Source: Elymus sibiricus (Eukaryota; Streptophyta; Magnoliopsida; Poales; Poaceae). From it: a DNA stretch of 64,000 bases. The stretch lies in assembly GCA_039707655.1 (NCBI GenBank), contig CM077668.1, positions 401,477,630 to 401,541,629 of the forward strand, read 5' to 3'. Shown one piece after another: positions 21,897 through 32,237 of the stretch; the first letter of the stretch is position 1; each line of letters starts with the position of its first letter. The position numbers and the translations under genes are program-made. The notes beneath the pieces were generated by a model. That model worked only from the letters and a program-made list of their open reading frames with translations. It was not told the origin of the DNA and ran no database searches.

Positions 21897-24420
21897 TGAG
21901 GTTTCATTCTGCTCTGCAGGAGCGTTTTAATCTGAAAGTGTTTCCTGAGTTGCTTAAGACACACATCATTGATTTCAGAACCTGTACAGACTGAACAAAA
22001 CAATTTAGTCAAACTGTCAGTCTCTTCGATCTGCACATGCATCTTGTCAGTCTATTTTAGAAAACAAAGTCCATTCCGAGTTCCCCGACAGGCTAAGCAT
22101 GTATCAGTAGTAAATTATTGTAAGGTTTAAGTTTGCATGAATACAACAACTTCACTAAAGTAGTGATCTAATAGTGTATTAACTTGTAATTGTACTTTCG
22201 TTGCTTTGTTGAATCTGATGTGTTTTGCCGCTTCTACTGAAACTAAGATTCATGAAAGAAAGAAAGAAAGATCACGTCTCAATCGGTCAATCTTCCTAGT
22301 AAGATGCGTGCATCAGTTCTGCTACACTCTGTACTTGTTGCTAGGAAGTTGTTCAAATCTGCTTTTCCTTGAAAAAAAGCAGTGTTAATATGATAATATC
22401 TGACAAAAACAGCAAGAACATACAAGTTTTTATTTCATAGGAAGCAAATACTTTCTCCGGGTTAGAATATCAACGATAAGGGAACACCAGGAAGTTACAA
22501 GTTGTCAGGAACTTGAGAGGGAAATAAGAAAACACAGAGACAATCACATGCAGATGCTGTACATGTTGCAAGTTGCAAATAAAAGGCTTAACAAGATCCA
22601 TTTCAAGACTGTACCCAAACTGAAAGTATCCAAAAAGTAGAGTAATAGAGGTAGTGGTGTATCGTTTATCACACACTATTTTTGCTGCGAATAAAAATCT
22701 GTTCAGGTTCAGAAGGAGACCCAACATGCCAGCAAAGTTGAGCAGTCCAGAGATCACAGCCGTTAGCGGTATCTGCTCGTCCCCTGCAGCCGCCAGCCCA
22801 TTCACCACATGGTTTGCGGCTGAATTCCTCATCACAGAGGACCAGAGTACAGATGAATGGGGAAGAACACGCACGAGAGAAAACACAACAGGAAACCAGA
22901 AAAACTCCCTGCTGTATCCTGTTTTCCACTGCGTCTGCATGATGTCCATCTAATGAAGTTTCAGTGTCTCCAATGACATTGGTACCTGAACAAGCACCCT
23001 GGAAATTGCAGGTTTGTCCACTGTCGAAGCAAAGATAATCATGGATGGGCAGACATGTGGGTTCACCCGGTCCAGTCCACTTGCATCCATAGATGATAGT
23101 GGCGTCTGCTGTCCCCAACCATGTCCATGTCTCACCGTGTATGATATGATACGCCCAGCGGCTGCTGGTCGCCCGGTGCCTGTCATCTGTCAAGCATCTA
23201 TGCAATTGGGACCTGGAAGATACGGCTGTACGGCAGCCAATGCATCGATGACTGATGCCAGATTTGCACCGACGATGCACTTGGCCACTTGGGATTAATC
23301 AATCTGAAAGAGCAAAAGAGGGAGGTGCTCAGTTACAGTTCACACTGAATTGGTGCACTGGGATGAAGTGGAGGAATAAGCAAACAATGACGTGATACAG
23401 AGGAGCACTTGCCTCCCTCCTCTGTTTTCAGTGCATCAGATTGTACTACCATCCCAGCAATTGTCTTTGAGGGCTACAAGAATAAGAAACTTTCAGTTGC
23501 AAGCTTCCGGCAATGGATGCTGGAAAGTGAAAGAACAAACTGATGAAACACAGGTCCCATAAAATTGGAACCAGAGTAACACATCAGCACCTGCTGATCA
23601 GAAGATCCACTGGAACAGCTCAAAACCTTGGGGTTCTTCCTCCTGGGGAAGTTTTTATAGGGTGTACTTTGGGTTTGATTTTCTTGTGAAATACGAACCT
23701 GCAGTACTCTGCGTTTTCCTACTCTGGTTGGTATCGATTTGTGAACTACGAGTCTGTATTGGATTTCACATGCTGGCTTACCAACAAGGTACAAAGTACA
23801 GTAGGACCCTGATTATTGCATTCAGTTACTGAAATAACATCAGTGTCAGGTAACTAGGTACAATGACCTCGAAGAGATGTATACCTAGGCGAAGGATCTA
23901 TAGATGTAAAGTGATAGTAACTGATAACTAGTGGTAGTGCATGCAACTCTCACCCAAGGGTGGATGTTCCAACTACTAGTCCGAATTCTGAGCTTCCTCT
24001 TGCCTTATATCTACATGACCATGTTCATTCTGAACAAATTTGCTCCTTAGTATATGATCCAATCAACAAATGTATCTCACAACTGGATCAATTAATCTGG
24101 AAGATTTTCAGGTTGCAGGTTGCAGTGCCAGTTTTTTCAAGAGAACACTACGACTCCTCGGAACAGGACAAATATAACCATGTTCAATTCTCACTATAAT
24201 GGCGAGCTTACTAGTCTCCATAAGGCCTACCTAACCACATACTCTGATTGATGAAACAAAATCAGTTGTAACTTATAACAGACAATTTCTTGGAGAAGTT
24301 TAATATGATGGAATCATTTAATTTGACGAGTGCTCCAAGGCCCTCTAAAAATCAGATGCAACTTGCAAGTCAACAAAGAGGAAAATCTGCCTCTGTTCAT
24401 CGTCAGCTTCAACAAAGGTT
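21897..24420. repeat. Duplicated low-copy segment, unit B
   Basis: Counterpart of 10026-13090. It begins immediately after the LINE poly-A, so the LINE sits at or near the junction between units. It carries the paralogous ORF at 22470-22949. Beyond 24420 homology stops, shortly before the Mutator-like element. The remaining parts (21897-22469 and 22950-24420) show no supported gene. Confidence 0.8.
22470..22949 (-). CDS. Small membrane protein, unknown (paralogue B)
   Basis: 159 codons; ATG at 22949, directly preceded by an in-frame TAG. A second ATG three codons on matches the start of paralogue A. Shared core: AAANHVVNGLAAA-like region, then TAVISGLLNFAGMLGLLLNL, NRFLFAAKIVCDKRYTTTSI, then GYFQFGYSLEMDLVKPFICN. 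The C-terminal ten residues differ from A because of changes near the stop. One strong membrane helix; no cleavable signal is obvious. An overlapping ORF in another frame (22669-23280) is also open, but differences from unit A change its residues while being silent here. Expression is unknown. Confidence 0.5.
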   Translation of the reverse strand: MDIMQTQWKTGYSREFFWFPVVFSLVRVLPHSSVLWSSVMRNSAANHVVNGLAAAGDEQIPLTAVISGLLNFAGMLGLLLNLNRFLFAAKIVCDKRYTTTSITLLFGYFQFGYSLEMDLVKPFICNLQHVQHLHVIVSVFSYFPLKFLTTCNFLVFPYR

Positions 24421-25109
24421 AGAAACATAAAACACCCTAAATGCTGATTATTCAGAAGACTACAAGATAAAAAGGCAAAGTCAATTCTTCAGTTCACGAA
24501 ATAGTGACATGATGCATATAGATAGGGATAGCTAACAATTGAGGTAATATCACTGGTAGTCACATAACTTGCATCTGATGTGCAGTTTGGTGCTAGATCT
24601 TTCAAAATACGGTTTTCTGGTCAGTTAACTTGTGAACTGGTGCAGATACGGTCAGTCTTGCTGATTGCGCGCGTATCTGCCGCTGGCGTGGCATGCCACG
24701 CATGCACGGGTCCACTGTCAGTGACGTACACTGTTTCGAAGCGACGCGCGCGTGGTTTGTTTGCACATAACCCCCTCGAAAAATGTCTACTGCAGATTGC
24801 GCGCACAGTGAGCACGGACGCCTCGTACGCAGGCGCCGGTAGGCCGAAGACGACTTGGTCGGGCGGCAGGTAGTCAGCGTGCCTGCACGGCCTCGAATAC
24901 CGCCTGCGCCTGCGCGTCCTCCTCTTCGATCTCACGGCGATTCCACGAGAGCTCGGAGTGGATGGCGGGAAGGAGCTGCTGATGGCGGGAGTAGTCACGG
25001 GTGTCGCCGCCGCGTGGCTCCTCTGTCTGTACGGGCGGCGGAGTTGAAAGGAGAGATGACAGATATTGCTATACAAAAGAGATGGGTGGAGAGACATGAG
25101 CAGAATCCG

Positions 25110-25176
25110 CTCATTACCCAACTGGCTATGGTGTGGCAGGTCTTGGGTTCGAATCCCAGGCCGCCCCTTTTTTCTA
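25110..25176 (+). ncRNA. Pol III B-box-like sequence, tRNA-like fragment
   Basis: Contains GGGTTCGAATCCC, a perfect T-arm/B-box, a possible acceptor 3' strand gccgccc and a run of T at 25169-25174 that could terminate Pol III. A preceding hairpin gagcagaatccgctc resembles a D-arm, but spacing and the 5' acceptor do not fit a 72-nt tRNA. Perhaps a decayed tRNA or SINE head inside the MULE. Confidence 0.2.
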
Positions 25177-25187
25177 TTACTACATGT

Positions 25188-25360
25188 ACTGAATTCTGGC
25201 AATGTTTTGTACTGAATTCTGGCAATGTTCTCTACTGAATTCTGGCAGAGCATGTACTGAATGTTGGCAAAATTTTCTACAGAAATATGGCAAAGCTCTG
25301 AAAAGAATTCTGGCACGGCTCTGAACAGAAATATGACAAAAAATTCTGAAACTCTCATGA
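25188..25360. repeat. Degenerate tandem repeat, unit about 28 bp
   Basis: About six copies of a unit built on tgaattctggcaa followed by an AT-rich spacer. It lies inside the MULE. Related attcagtt-rich sequence is scattered at 27120-27540. Confidence 0.6.
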
Positions 25361-26014
25361 AGATTTTACACACAGTGACCATCATCATTAACAGGCAGAG
25401 TGATAGGTCCACAAATAGATATAGCTCCAAACAGAACATCATCCATAATTAACAGGAATAGAAATTGCTCCAAACTACAAGTTCATTTGTCTTCTTAACA
25501 TAAAGAGAACAAGGTCTTCCTCGGAAATGCAATTCGGCTCCCAAGAGCATATGCTCCTGCCTATGGAAAATGATTTTTGAAATGTCAAAAAAATTGAGAC
25601 AAATTTTTTTGGTGATCTTTGTCACATACAAATGCTACATGTAAATTTTGAGGCAAAAAGGTTAAACATTTTGGCCTGCGCAGAAAAAAACAAATTGAAG
25701 ACAAAATGTCACCACAAAATGACAACCCAAATTTGTTTTTTTCACCGACGAAACACCGCTGCTCCGTTTCGCATGAAATTTGTCAAGCATGCTTGCGACA
25801 CCAACACGATCATCTACAATTTTTTTCAGAATTTTTTGAAAACATTTTCTATTATTTTTGCGGGTACTGTTCATCCGGGTGCAAATGCACCCGGGAGCCA
25901 AAACGCCTCCCCCAGGTCTTCCTTTACTTCTTAACCCCATCAAAAGGAGCAGTTCATTGATGAACTATGCCTAACAAAAGTTCATTCATGAACTTCATCA
26001 CATGGTCATCTAAA

Positions 26015-27094
26015 CTACAAAGACAAGAAATCATGCAGGTCAGCAGGCCAGCCTTCATGAAACAGAGCAGCTTGTGGTGCATTTTGGCTCACAAGTACCT
26101 CCTCTTCAGCCTGGATGAAAAGAGGTGGTTCCTGGTTCGCAGCTCCATCATCTCCAAAAAGCAAGTTGTAGAATCCTGGAGCAGCAGCCCTTGCTCCTCT
26201 GGGAGGATTGCTTCCACTTGGAATATTGCTTCCTGTTGCAGCTGTTGAAACATTGCCTCCTCTTGTAGCTCTTGAAACATTGCCTCCTCTTGCACCATTG
26301 CTACCACTTGTGCCTCCCCTTTGAGCACTGCCTCCTCGGCCTGCATTGCCTCCTCTTCTTGCACCATTGCTTCCTCTTGTCCCTCTCCCTCTTGTGTGAA
26401 CATTGCCGCCCCTTTGAGCAAAGCCTCCTCTTGTTACATTGCTTTCTCTTGCACCAGCTTGGTCACTTGACTGTGCTTCTTGTTGTCCTGCAGTAGCTGC
26501 ACTCCTCACCCTGCCCCTTGACATTGCCGTCGTCACCCTGCCTACAGGGATTGCGTCTCTAGCATTTGCAATGAAACTACACTCAGGCAAGGGACCAAAG
26601 TCTGTAGGAGCTGGGTATGTGAATTTTTCCTGTTCAAGGAATTATTACAGAAAACATATCATGTCAGGGAGTGAAAATACAGTTACCAAAATAAGATAAA
26701 AAGACGCAGCTGTGAATATTGTACCTTTTCCTGCATCTTGTAAACCATGGAGTCAGGAGTTTGTGTTGGATCAAGTTGTGGGTACACTCTGTGTGGCATA
26801 ATGTTCTGCAGCAGTACAGGCAGTTTATCAAGGTCAGTGAGAAGCATGCATGAGTAAAAACAGTACATAGCAAAACATTTAAGAATTTTACAGCAATTAT
26901 GCTTGGATCATTATATTCTTCTTCTGATTCCCTAGGTGCTTCCTCTGCTAGTGCTTGATTAACATGTTTGTCGTGGCCCTTCTTGTTATGGTCAAACCAG
27001 TCCACCTCATAATCCATGTAAGTCTTGTTACTATCACTGCCACAGAAGAAACCCTTATGGTGGATCTCAACACTAAACAGGCCATCAAAATCAC
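26015..27094 (-). pseudogene. MULE transposase, N- and C-terminal exons only
   Basis: Three exons with GT-AG borders and compatible phases: 27094-26892, 26805-26725, 26629-26015. Exon 1 encodes FSVEIHHKGFFCG then YMDYEVDWFDH, resembling the PB1-like N-terminal region of MuDR-type transposases. Exon 3 encodes EKFTYPAPTDFGPLPECSF followed by an RGG/SNGARGGN-rich tail and ends DLHDFLSL. The zinc-binding and DDE core expected between these parts is missing. A further 5' exon is likely, since exon 1 opens with a splice acceptor at 27095-27096. The open frames and good splice sites suggest a recent internal deletion. Assignment rests on the N-terminal resemblance and the element context. Confidence 0.65.
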
Positions 27095-28384
27095 CTACAT
27101 TGTATAATATGACAAATTCAGTTCTTCAAGTCTAAACAGGGTACGGAAAATTCAGTACAGAAAAATTCAGTGCATGCTTATTCAGTTTACAAGAACAAAA
27201 CACTAAGATACTTCAGATGCCATGTTCGATTAGCTAACAAATTCGGTAAATTCAGATAATTCTGTTAACATGTTAACTGCAAAAACATGTTGAATGCACA
27301 AAGTCAGTTAACATGTAAGTGTCCAAATTCAGTTAACACTACAGCAGATAACAACTTCAATCAAGTAGGCTGTTAAGGCACATAACAACAGATAATTAGC
27401 ACTTGTGAATACAGCACATAATGTGCACATAACAATTTCAGTTCAGAATTTTTAGTCGCATAACGTGCAGCACATTCAGTTAACTGAATTTGCAAGCATA
27501 TTCAGTGTACATAGTGTCACAAAAATTCAGTAAACATCTCACAAATTGAACTATACCTTCTAACGATTCAGGATCCGCAACCTTACCGAACAAAATGATC
27601 AACTACCACTGCCTAATATGATGGAGACATTCATTTGATCTTACTTGTTTGCAAATAAAGCTGCCTCCTTCTTAACCCCCACAAAAACCCTAGCTCGAAT
27701 TGGGAAACAGGGGAACCCTACCTATGGATCTAATGGTTGCCCTACAGATTGTAATGCATATGACAAAGATCGGTTGTAGTACCAGTTGGTCACAATATAG
27801 GCGACTGAATCAATGGTTCGCCCACCACAGGAACCCTACCTACGCCAAACGCACCATAGAGAACTCCGCGGTGAGCAGAGAAGAGAAACAGAGCGGGCGG
27901 ACTAACCATATGACGGCGCTGCTTCGCCCGGACGTCGGCGACGCGGGTCCTCCATCTCCTCCTCCGACGGTCGCCGTGACGCACCGCCTCCTCCGCCTCC
28001 GCCTCGAACTGATCGGGAGACTAAGCGGTGAGGAGTAAAAATGAACTGCCAGCAATATCGGGGTACCGTTCCGCAAATATACACGGGCAGCCTCTTCCCG
28101 CCGTTGCAGGGACTTTTTTACGCGAATAAACATTTTTCGAGGGGGTTATGTGCAAACAAACCACGCGCGCGTTGCTCCGAACCGGTGTAGCTTGCTGACA
28201 GTGGACCCATGCATGCGTGGCATGCCACACCAGCGGCGGATACGCGCGCAATCAGCAGGACTGACCGTATGTGCACCAATTCACAAGTTAACTGACCAGA
28301 AAACCGTATTTTGAAAGATCTAGCACCAAACTGCACATCAGATGCAAGTTATGTGACTGCCAGTGATATTACCTCCTAACAATT

Positions 28385-28604
28385 CGGTTCTAAGAAGACC
28401 ACTAGATTAGTAAAATAAAGCAATCAATTCCTCAGCCCAAGAAAATAGATACATGATTCGGTTCAGTGAGCAAATATATCAAATCAGAGCAAAATTGCTT
28501 CGAAATTTTAGCAACACATCATTAGCCACTTCAGCCCAAAAGGATACCAAGAGAAGCAGAGTTCATGCAACCACATAACAGTCAGAGAATTCCATCATAA
28601 CTTG
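28385..28604. other. No feature recognised
   Basis: Short AT-rich flank between the MULE target duplication and the Stowaway-type terminus. Confidence 0.4.
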
Positions 28605-28606
28605 TA

Positions 28607-30149
28607 CTCCCTCTGTAAAGAAATATAAGAGTGTTTAGATCAATGCAACAGCAGGAAGAGGCCAGCAAGCTCATACTCCATCCAATTTATAGATACTGGG
28701 TCTTATAAGGAATTAAGGATACATCAGCTAGGCCATTAAGAAGACCACACACTTAACAGCCGTCAGAAGAAAGGTGAAGCGCTCACAGCATAACCTTCTA
28801 GAGCCCGAAAGAAGGTATGCTGAACAAGACTTTGCTTGAGCCGATATCCAGACATACAGTGGCTTTGGCGACCATGATGGAAACTGGCAATCAATTTGCC
28901 ACCACTGTCAACATGAAGCAGCCACCGACCAACACTGACGAGCAGGAGCACGCCACCATCCACCCAAACAACGTCCACCTCCCAATGGCCATCACGACCT
29001 TCAAAGTTACCCCTGATTTCCGCAACAGGCAATTTGATTCGGTATTTGAATTTCCAAACCTGGGTTTCGTAGTTGTGCAACACCCATATATCAACAATGT
29101 TCGTGGCACTGTCATGGCTACAGATCCCGAGCGTGCCATCCATCTCAAAGATATACGAGTTGGTGGGAAAAATTGGAGCACGCATTTGCCGGAATGACTC
29201 ATCTACTGTGTCGAATACTATTATCAGTTTGGTGTCGCTTGGATAAGGCTTCGGGTACCAATGCAGGCTATCACGCACCCGGACAGGTAGGCTGAAGTAT
29301 ACAGCGAGGTAAGTCGACGGTGTCTCCGGCCACGCGATGTGCCTTGGTGGCTGGCCGGAGGCCAATGCTAAGATATAGCAGCCAGTTTGGTCTTTAGATG
29401 AGCACGTGGAGCTCCTCCGTTGCAGTAATAGCCGGTACTCGCCGGTCGGTCGGTGTGGGTACATCGCCAAGGTCTTGAAGTCCCAGGGTGGCACGAGCGA
29501 GGCATGCTCACGCGTGACCAGGTTGAAGATCGAAAGGCGGGTGCGAGAGCAAGTAAGGTGAACTTTGGAGAGGACGCGGAGGCCGTCGCAGGAGGCCTCT
29601 AGATCGAAGGCCTTGGCAAACCGGGCGACGGAGCGGAGCTGGGCGCCGGCCACGGCCCGGTGGTCGAAGACGAGGATGTGACGGTACATGACGTCAAGGA
29701 TGTATTGGTCGCCGGTGAAGATCGGGAGGGCGGGCTGGTGGGAGTGGTGGGCCAGTAGAAAGCTGCGGGTGGAGGTGGCACGACGCAAGCGCGGCGGACG
29801 GCGCGGCGGCGGCGGAGTGATTTGGGGTCTAGGCGGACTAGGATCTCCCAAATGACGATCTCATCCGGGAGGCCGCGGAGAAGAGGCGCCGCTCCTGCTG
29901 CTGCGGTCTCCGCCATGGTCGCCGCCTTGGAGTTCATCGTGGAGCTGTGCTGGCGTCGTGGGAGGGGAGGTAGATGGACCCGGGCTGGGCTCGTTTGCAA
30001 GTTCCAAACCCTACAAGAGATTCATTGCAAGGGATGTCAAAGAAAAAAATAGATTCATTGCAAGGAAAAGAAAAACAACCGGACTTTCTTTTAGACTTGA
30101 AAAACAACAAATATACTCCCAACGCTCTTATATTTCTTTACGGATGGAG
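28607..30149 (-). mobile_element. Stowaway-type termini bracketing an F-box gene
   Basis: Left end CTCCCTCTGTAAAGAAATAT AAGAGTGTT (28607-28635) and right end, on the complement, CTCCATCCGTAAAGAAATAT AAGAGCGTT (30149-30121) match at 26 of 29 positions. TA lies outside both (28605-28606 and 30150-30151). The 1,543-bp interval holds one F-box gene. Two explanations fit: a mariner/Stowaway-type element that captured a gene, or two independent or split MITE halves that happen to flank it. Confidence 0.5.
28763..29937 (-). pseudogene. F-box protein gene with one frameshift
   Basis: From the ATG at 29937 the protein opens MNSKAATMAETAAAGAAPLL and has an F-box motif, LPDEIVIWEILVRLDPKSL, at about residues 23-41. 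F-box proteins bind Skp1 in SCF ubiquitin ligases and select substrates. The frame changes near 29785-29790, where one base appears missing, and continues as RRATSTRSFLLAHHS. It then runs open through a long F-box-associated region (CDGLRVL, SIFNLVTREHASLVPPW, VYFSLPVRVRDSLHWYPKPY) to the stop at 28763. Total about 390 residues, a normal length for intronless grass F-box genes. Apart from that one base the gene looks intact, so a sequencing error is possible. Confidence 0.8.
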
Positions 30150-30659
30150 TACTTGATTGACAATAAAATTTTGAGGAACCAAACATATTGTAAAGTGCAC
30201 GCCTGTTTTGCGCATGCGAGTAGTATTATTGCCATGATGATTCGAATATCCAAACATATTGTGAACCGCACATCTGTTTTTTTCTCTACCTTGAAAAATT
30301 CTTGCCCGCTTAGTTTGCGGTGGCTTTGGTTTGCTTGGTTCGGTCCTATAGTGCTTGGGTGGGATTGACAATCCGTGTGATGAACTGATGATGACGACAT
30401 GGATTTGTTCTAGGCTGCAATGGGGATTACCAAGGGGAACAATTTGACGATGAGTTTCTAGCACTCGCCTTGCTTCAAGGGAGAAAGCCTGGGGAGATTG
30501 CACCGAGCTTCTTTTCCCTTTCAAAACACACTGAATTTTGCGTGGCCGAGGCGCTGGCAAATAATGACTAGATCGGTCACATTGATATGCAGGGGGTCCC
30601 CTTGAATGCTCACATTCAACAGTTCTTCGACCAATGGCACAACATTCTGGACATGCAGC

Positions 30660-31224
30660 CAGTGGCGGAGCTACAAACAATTCATTGGGCGGGTCATGCT
30701 AAGGAGAGCATAAAGATTACAAATCTGAACCATACCACTTCAATCGTTGCCTAAATCATCACTCGCGGGCTCACCGCTGCTAGCTGCCTGGGACACGACC
30801 GCAATGGCGATGGGTCGCCGCTTGTTTGCTCGCCACTAGTAGCTGCCTCGGCACAGGCACATTAGTCATGGATCTAACTCGCCAGTTTGATACCGCTAGT
30901 TGCCTGTGCCAAGGCGAGTGCCAGAAACTCATCGTCAAACCCGTATTGGAGATGGATCACCCTCGACGCCGCTACTCAGAAGTGCCTGGGGCCGGCCGAT
31001 TGCTGCTCAAACCTAGCGTGGGTGCGTGACTGAATCGGGAGATTAAGTATGCATGGCAATGGGATGTATATGATGCAGCGACAAGAGTTGTAAATCATGG
31101 TTCACAGCTGTGCTGGTCAGGTCTGGACCCATAGCTGAGCTGCCTGAGCATTTATAGAATTCTTCTTTGCTCCAAACCTGGGCAGACCACGGCCTAGGTT
31201 TGCCCTCACGTAGCTTCGCTATTG
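30660..31224. mobile_element. hAT-like non-autonomous element, old
   Basis: 565 bp with ends CAGTGGCGGAGCTACA and, on the complement, CAATAGCGAAGCTACG (12 of 16 match). It is flanked by an imperfect 8-bp duplication, CATGCAGC at 30652-30659 and CGTGCAAC at 31225-31232. It interrupts the LINE frame exactly between recognisable blocks. Non-coding. Confidence 0.45.
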
Positions 31225-31646
31225 CGTGCAACTCATTCTAGGCACCAATGACGACATTCGATGGAAGTTCATTGCTAATGGCTGCTACTTTGCCGCCTCT
31301 GCTTATAGGATGCACTTCGTTGGCTTGATTAAGACGGACATGGCAAGATTAGTTTGAAAGGTTTGGGCTCCACCAAAGATTAAATTCTTCTCTTGTGTCA
31401 TTCTTCAAGGCAAATTTTGAACAATGGACATATTCTTTCGGAGGGGCTGGCCAAACTGCGACCGCTGACATCTTTGTAAAAGGGAACCAAAATCGGCCGC
31501 GCATCTTATGTTTATAAATGCCGGTACACCATCAGTATACATGATTTACGAGCAGGGGCAGAGCTAACATGTACTCATTGGTTTCAAGTGAACCCAATGA
31601 AATTAGTGAATTCCCATTATAACCACTACTCACATACTGTTTATTA

Positions 31647-32237
31647 CCCCCTCCGTCAATAATATAAGAACTTATTGTTGGATATTTTGATCTTAAAGAC
31701 TAAACTGTAGCTATTATGTCCTAAGATTAAAAGATTAAGGATTAAAGCTTAAAGTGGAAAATATCTGCTACAGTAGGCGGTGGCTACAGTGCCTGCCTAC
31801 TCTGATGAGCTGCCCTGATCAGGGGCAGCTCATCAGCCAACTCATGGTGTGGGCCCCCCAGTGCACAGTACAAATTTATGAATAAAGAGAGGAGAAGAAG
31901 AAGCCGCTACGGCTGCTAAGTAGTAGTTGCTGCTGCTGCTGCTCATGAACACACACACACATATACTTTGCTCTCTCTCTCTCTCTGAAGAAAAGGCTGC
32001 TGATCAAGCCTGCACTGGAGTACTGGGAAGAGGACTATCACAGCTACTAGATCAAGTTCTTGGTGGTGAAAACTTAAGGAAGGAGGTGGGTGGATCATGT
32101 GATCAAGGTAAACCATCCCCTAATTGTATTAGTGGCTCAAACTTAGCTATAAAGATCCTGGCAGATCCAACACTTATTACATTCAATTTGTGAGTATATT
32201 GGATGTCATACGATCTTATGTTATGGGATAGAGGGGG
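31647..32237. mobile_element. Stowaway MITE interrupted by a solo LTR
   Basis: Ends CCCCTCCGTCAATAATATAA and, on the complement, CCCCCTCTATCCCATAACAT; TA at 31645-31646 and 32238-32239. Without the LTR and its duplicated target the element would be about 89 bp, a normal short Stowaway. Confidence 0.65.
31676..32172 (+). mobile_element. 497-bp solo LTR in the Stowaway MITE
   Basis: TGTTGGATATTTTGATC to GCAGATCCAACA, with perfect 5-bp TSD CTTAT (31671-31675 and 32173-32177). Inverted ends TGTTGGAT/ATCCAACA. No coding sequence. It contains short (TGC)n, (AC)n and (CT)n runs at about 31927-31986. Family unknown; orientation is assigned from an AT-rich TATA-like tract (aatttatgaataaag) and is tentative. 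Confidence 0.75.

Larger units (their letters stand above)
24541..28375 (-). mobile_element. Mutator-like element (MULE), internally deleted
   Basis: 3,835 bp with terminal inverted repeats of roughly 250 bp (24541-24790 against 28130-28375) starting GAGGTAATATCACTGG. A perfect 9-bp TSD, CTAACAATT, lies at 24532-24540 and 28376-28384. The interior holds N- and C-terminal exons of a MuDR-type transposase gene on the minus strand, but no catalytic core. It is a non-autonomous derivative that could move only with help from an intact relative. Confidence 0.92.

Noticed and set aside
22669..23280. 203-codon Cys-rich ORF overlapping the membrane-protein ORF
   Set aside because: Differences between units A and B change its residues but are silent in the membrane-protein frame; the upstream half has large differences between copies.
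25035..25166. Intron-containing tRNA gene pairing GGGCGGC with GCCGCCC
   Set aside because: The T-arm is good but the span is too long and no coherent D-arm or anticodon arm can be placed.
25516..25915. MITE with ends ggctccc...gggagcc
   Set aside because: The ends are only loosely complementary and no target duplication could be found.
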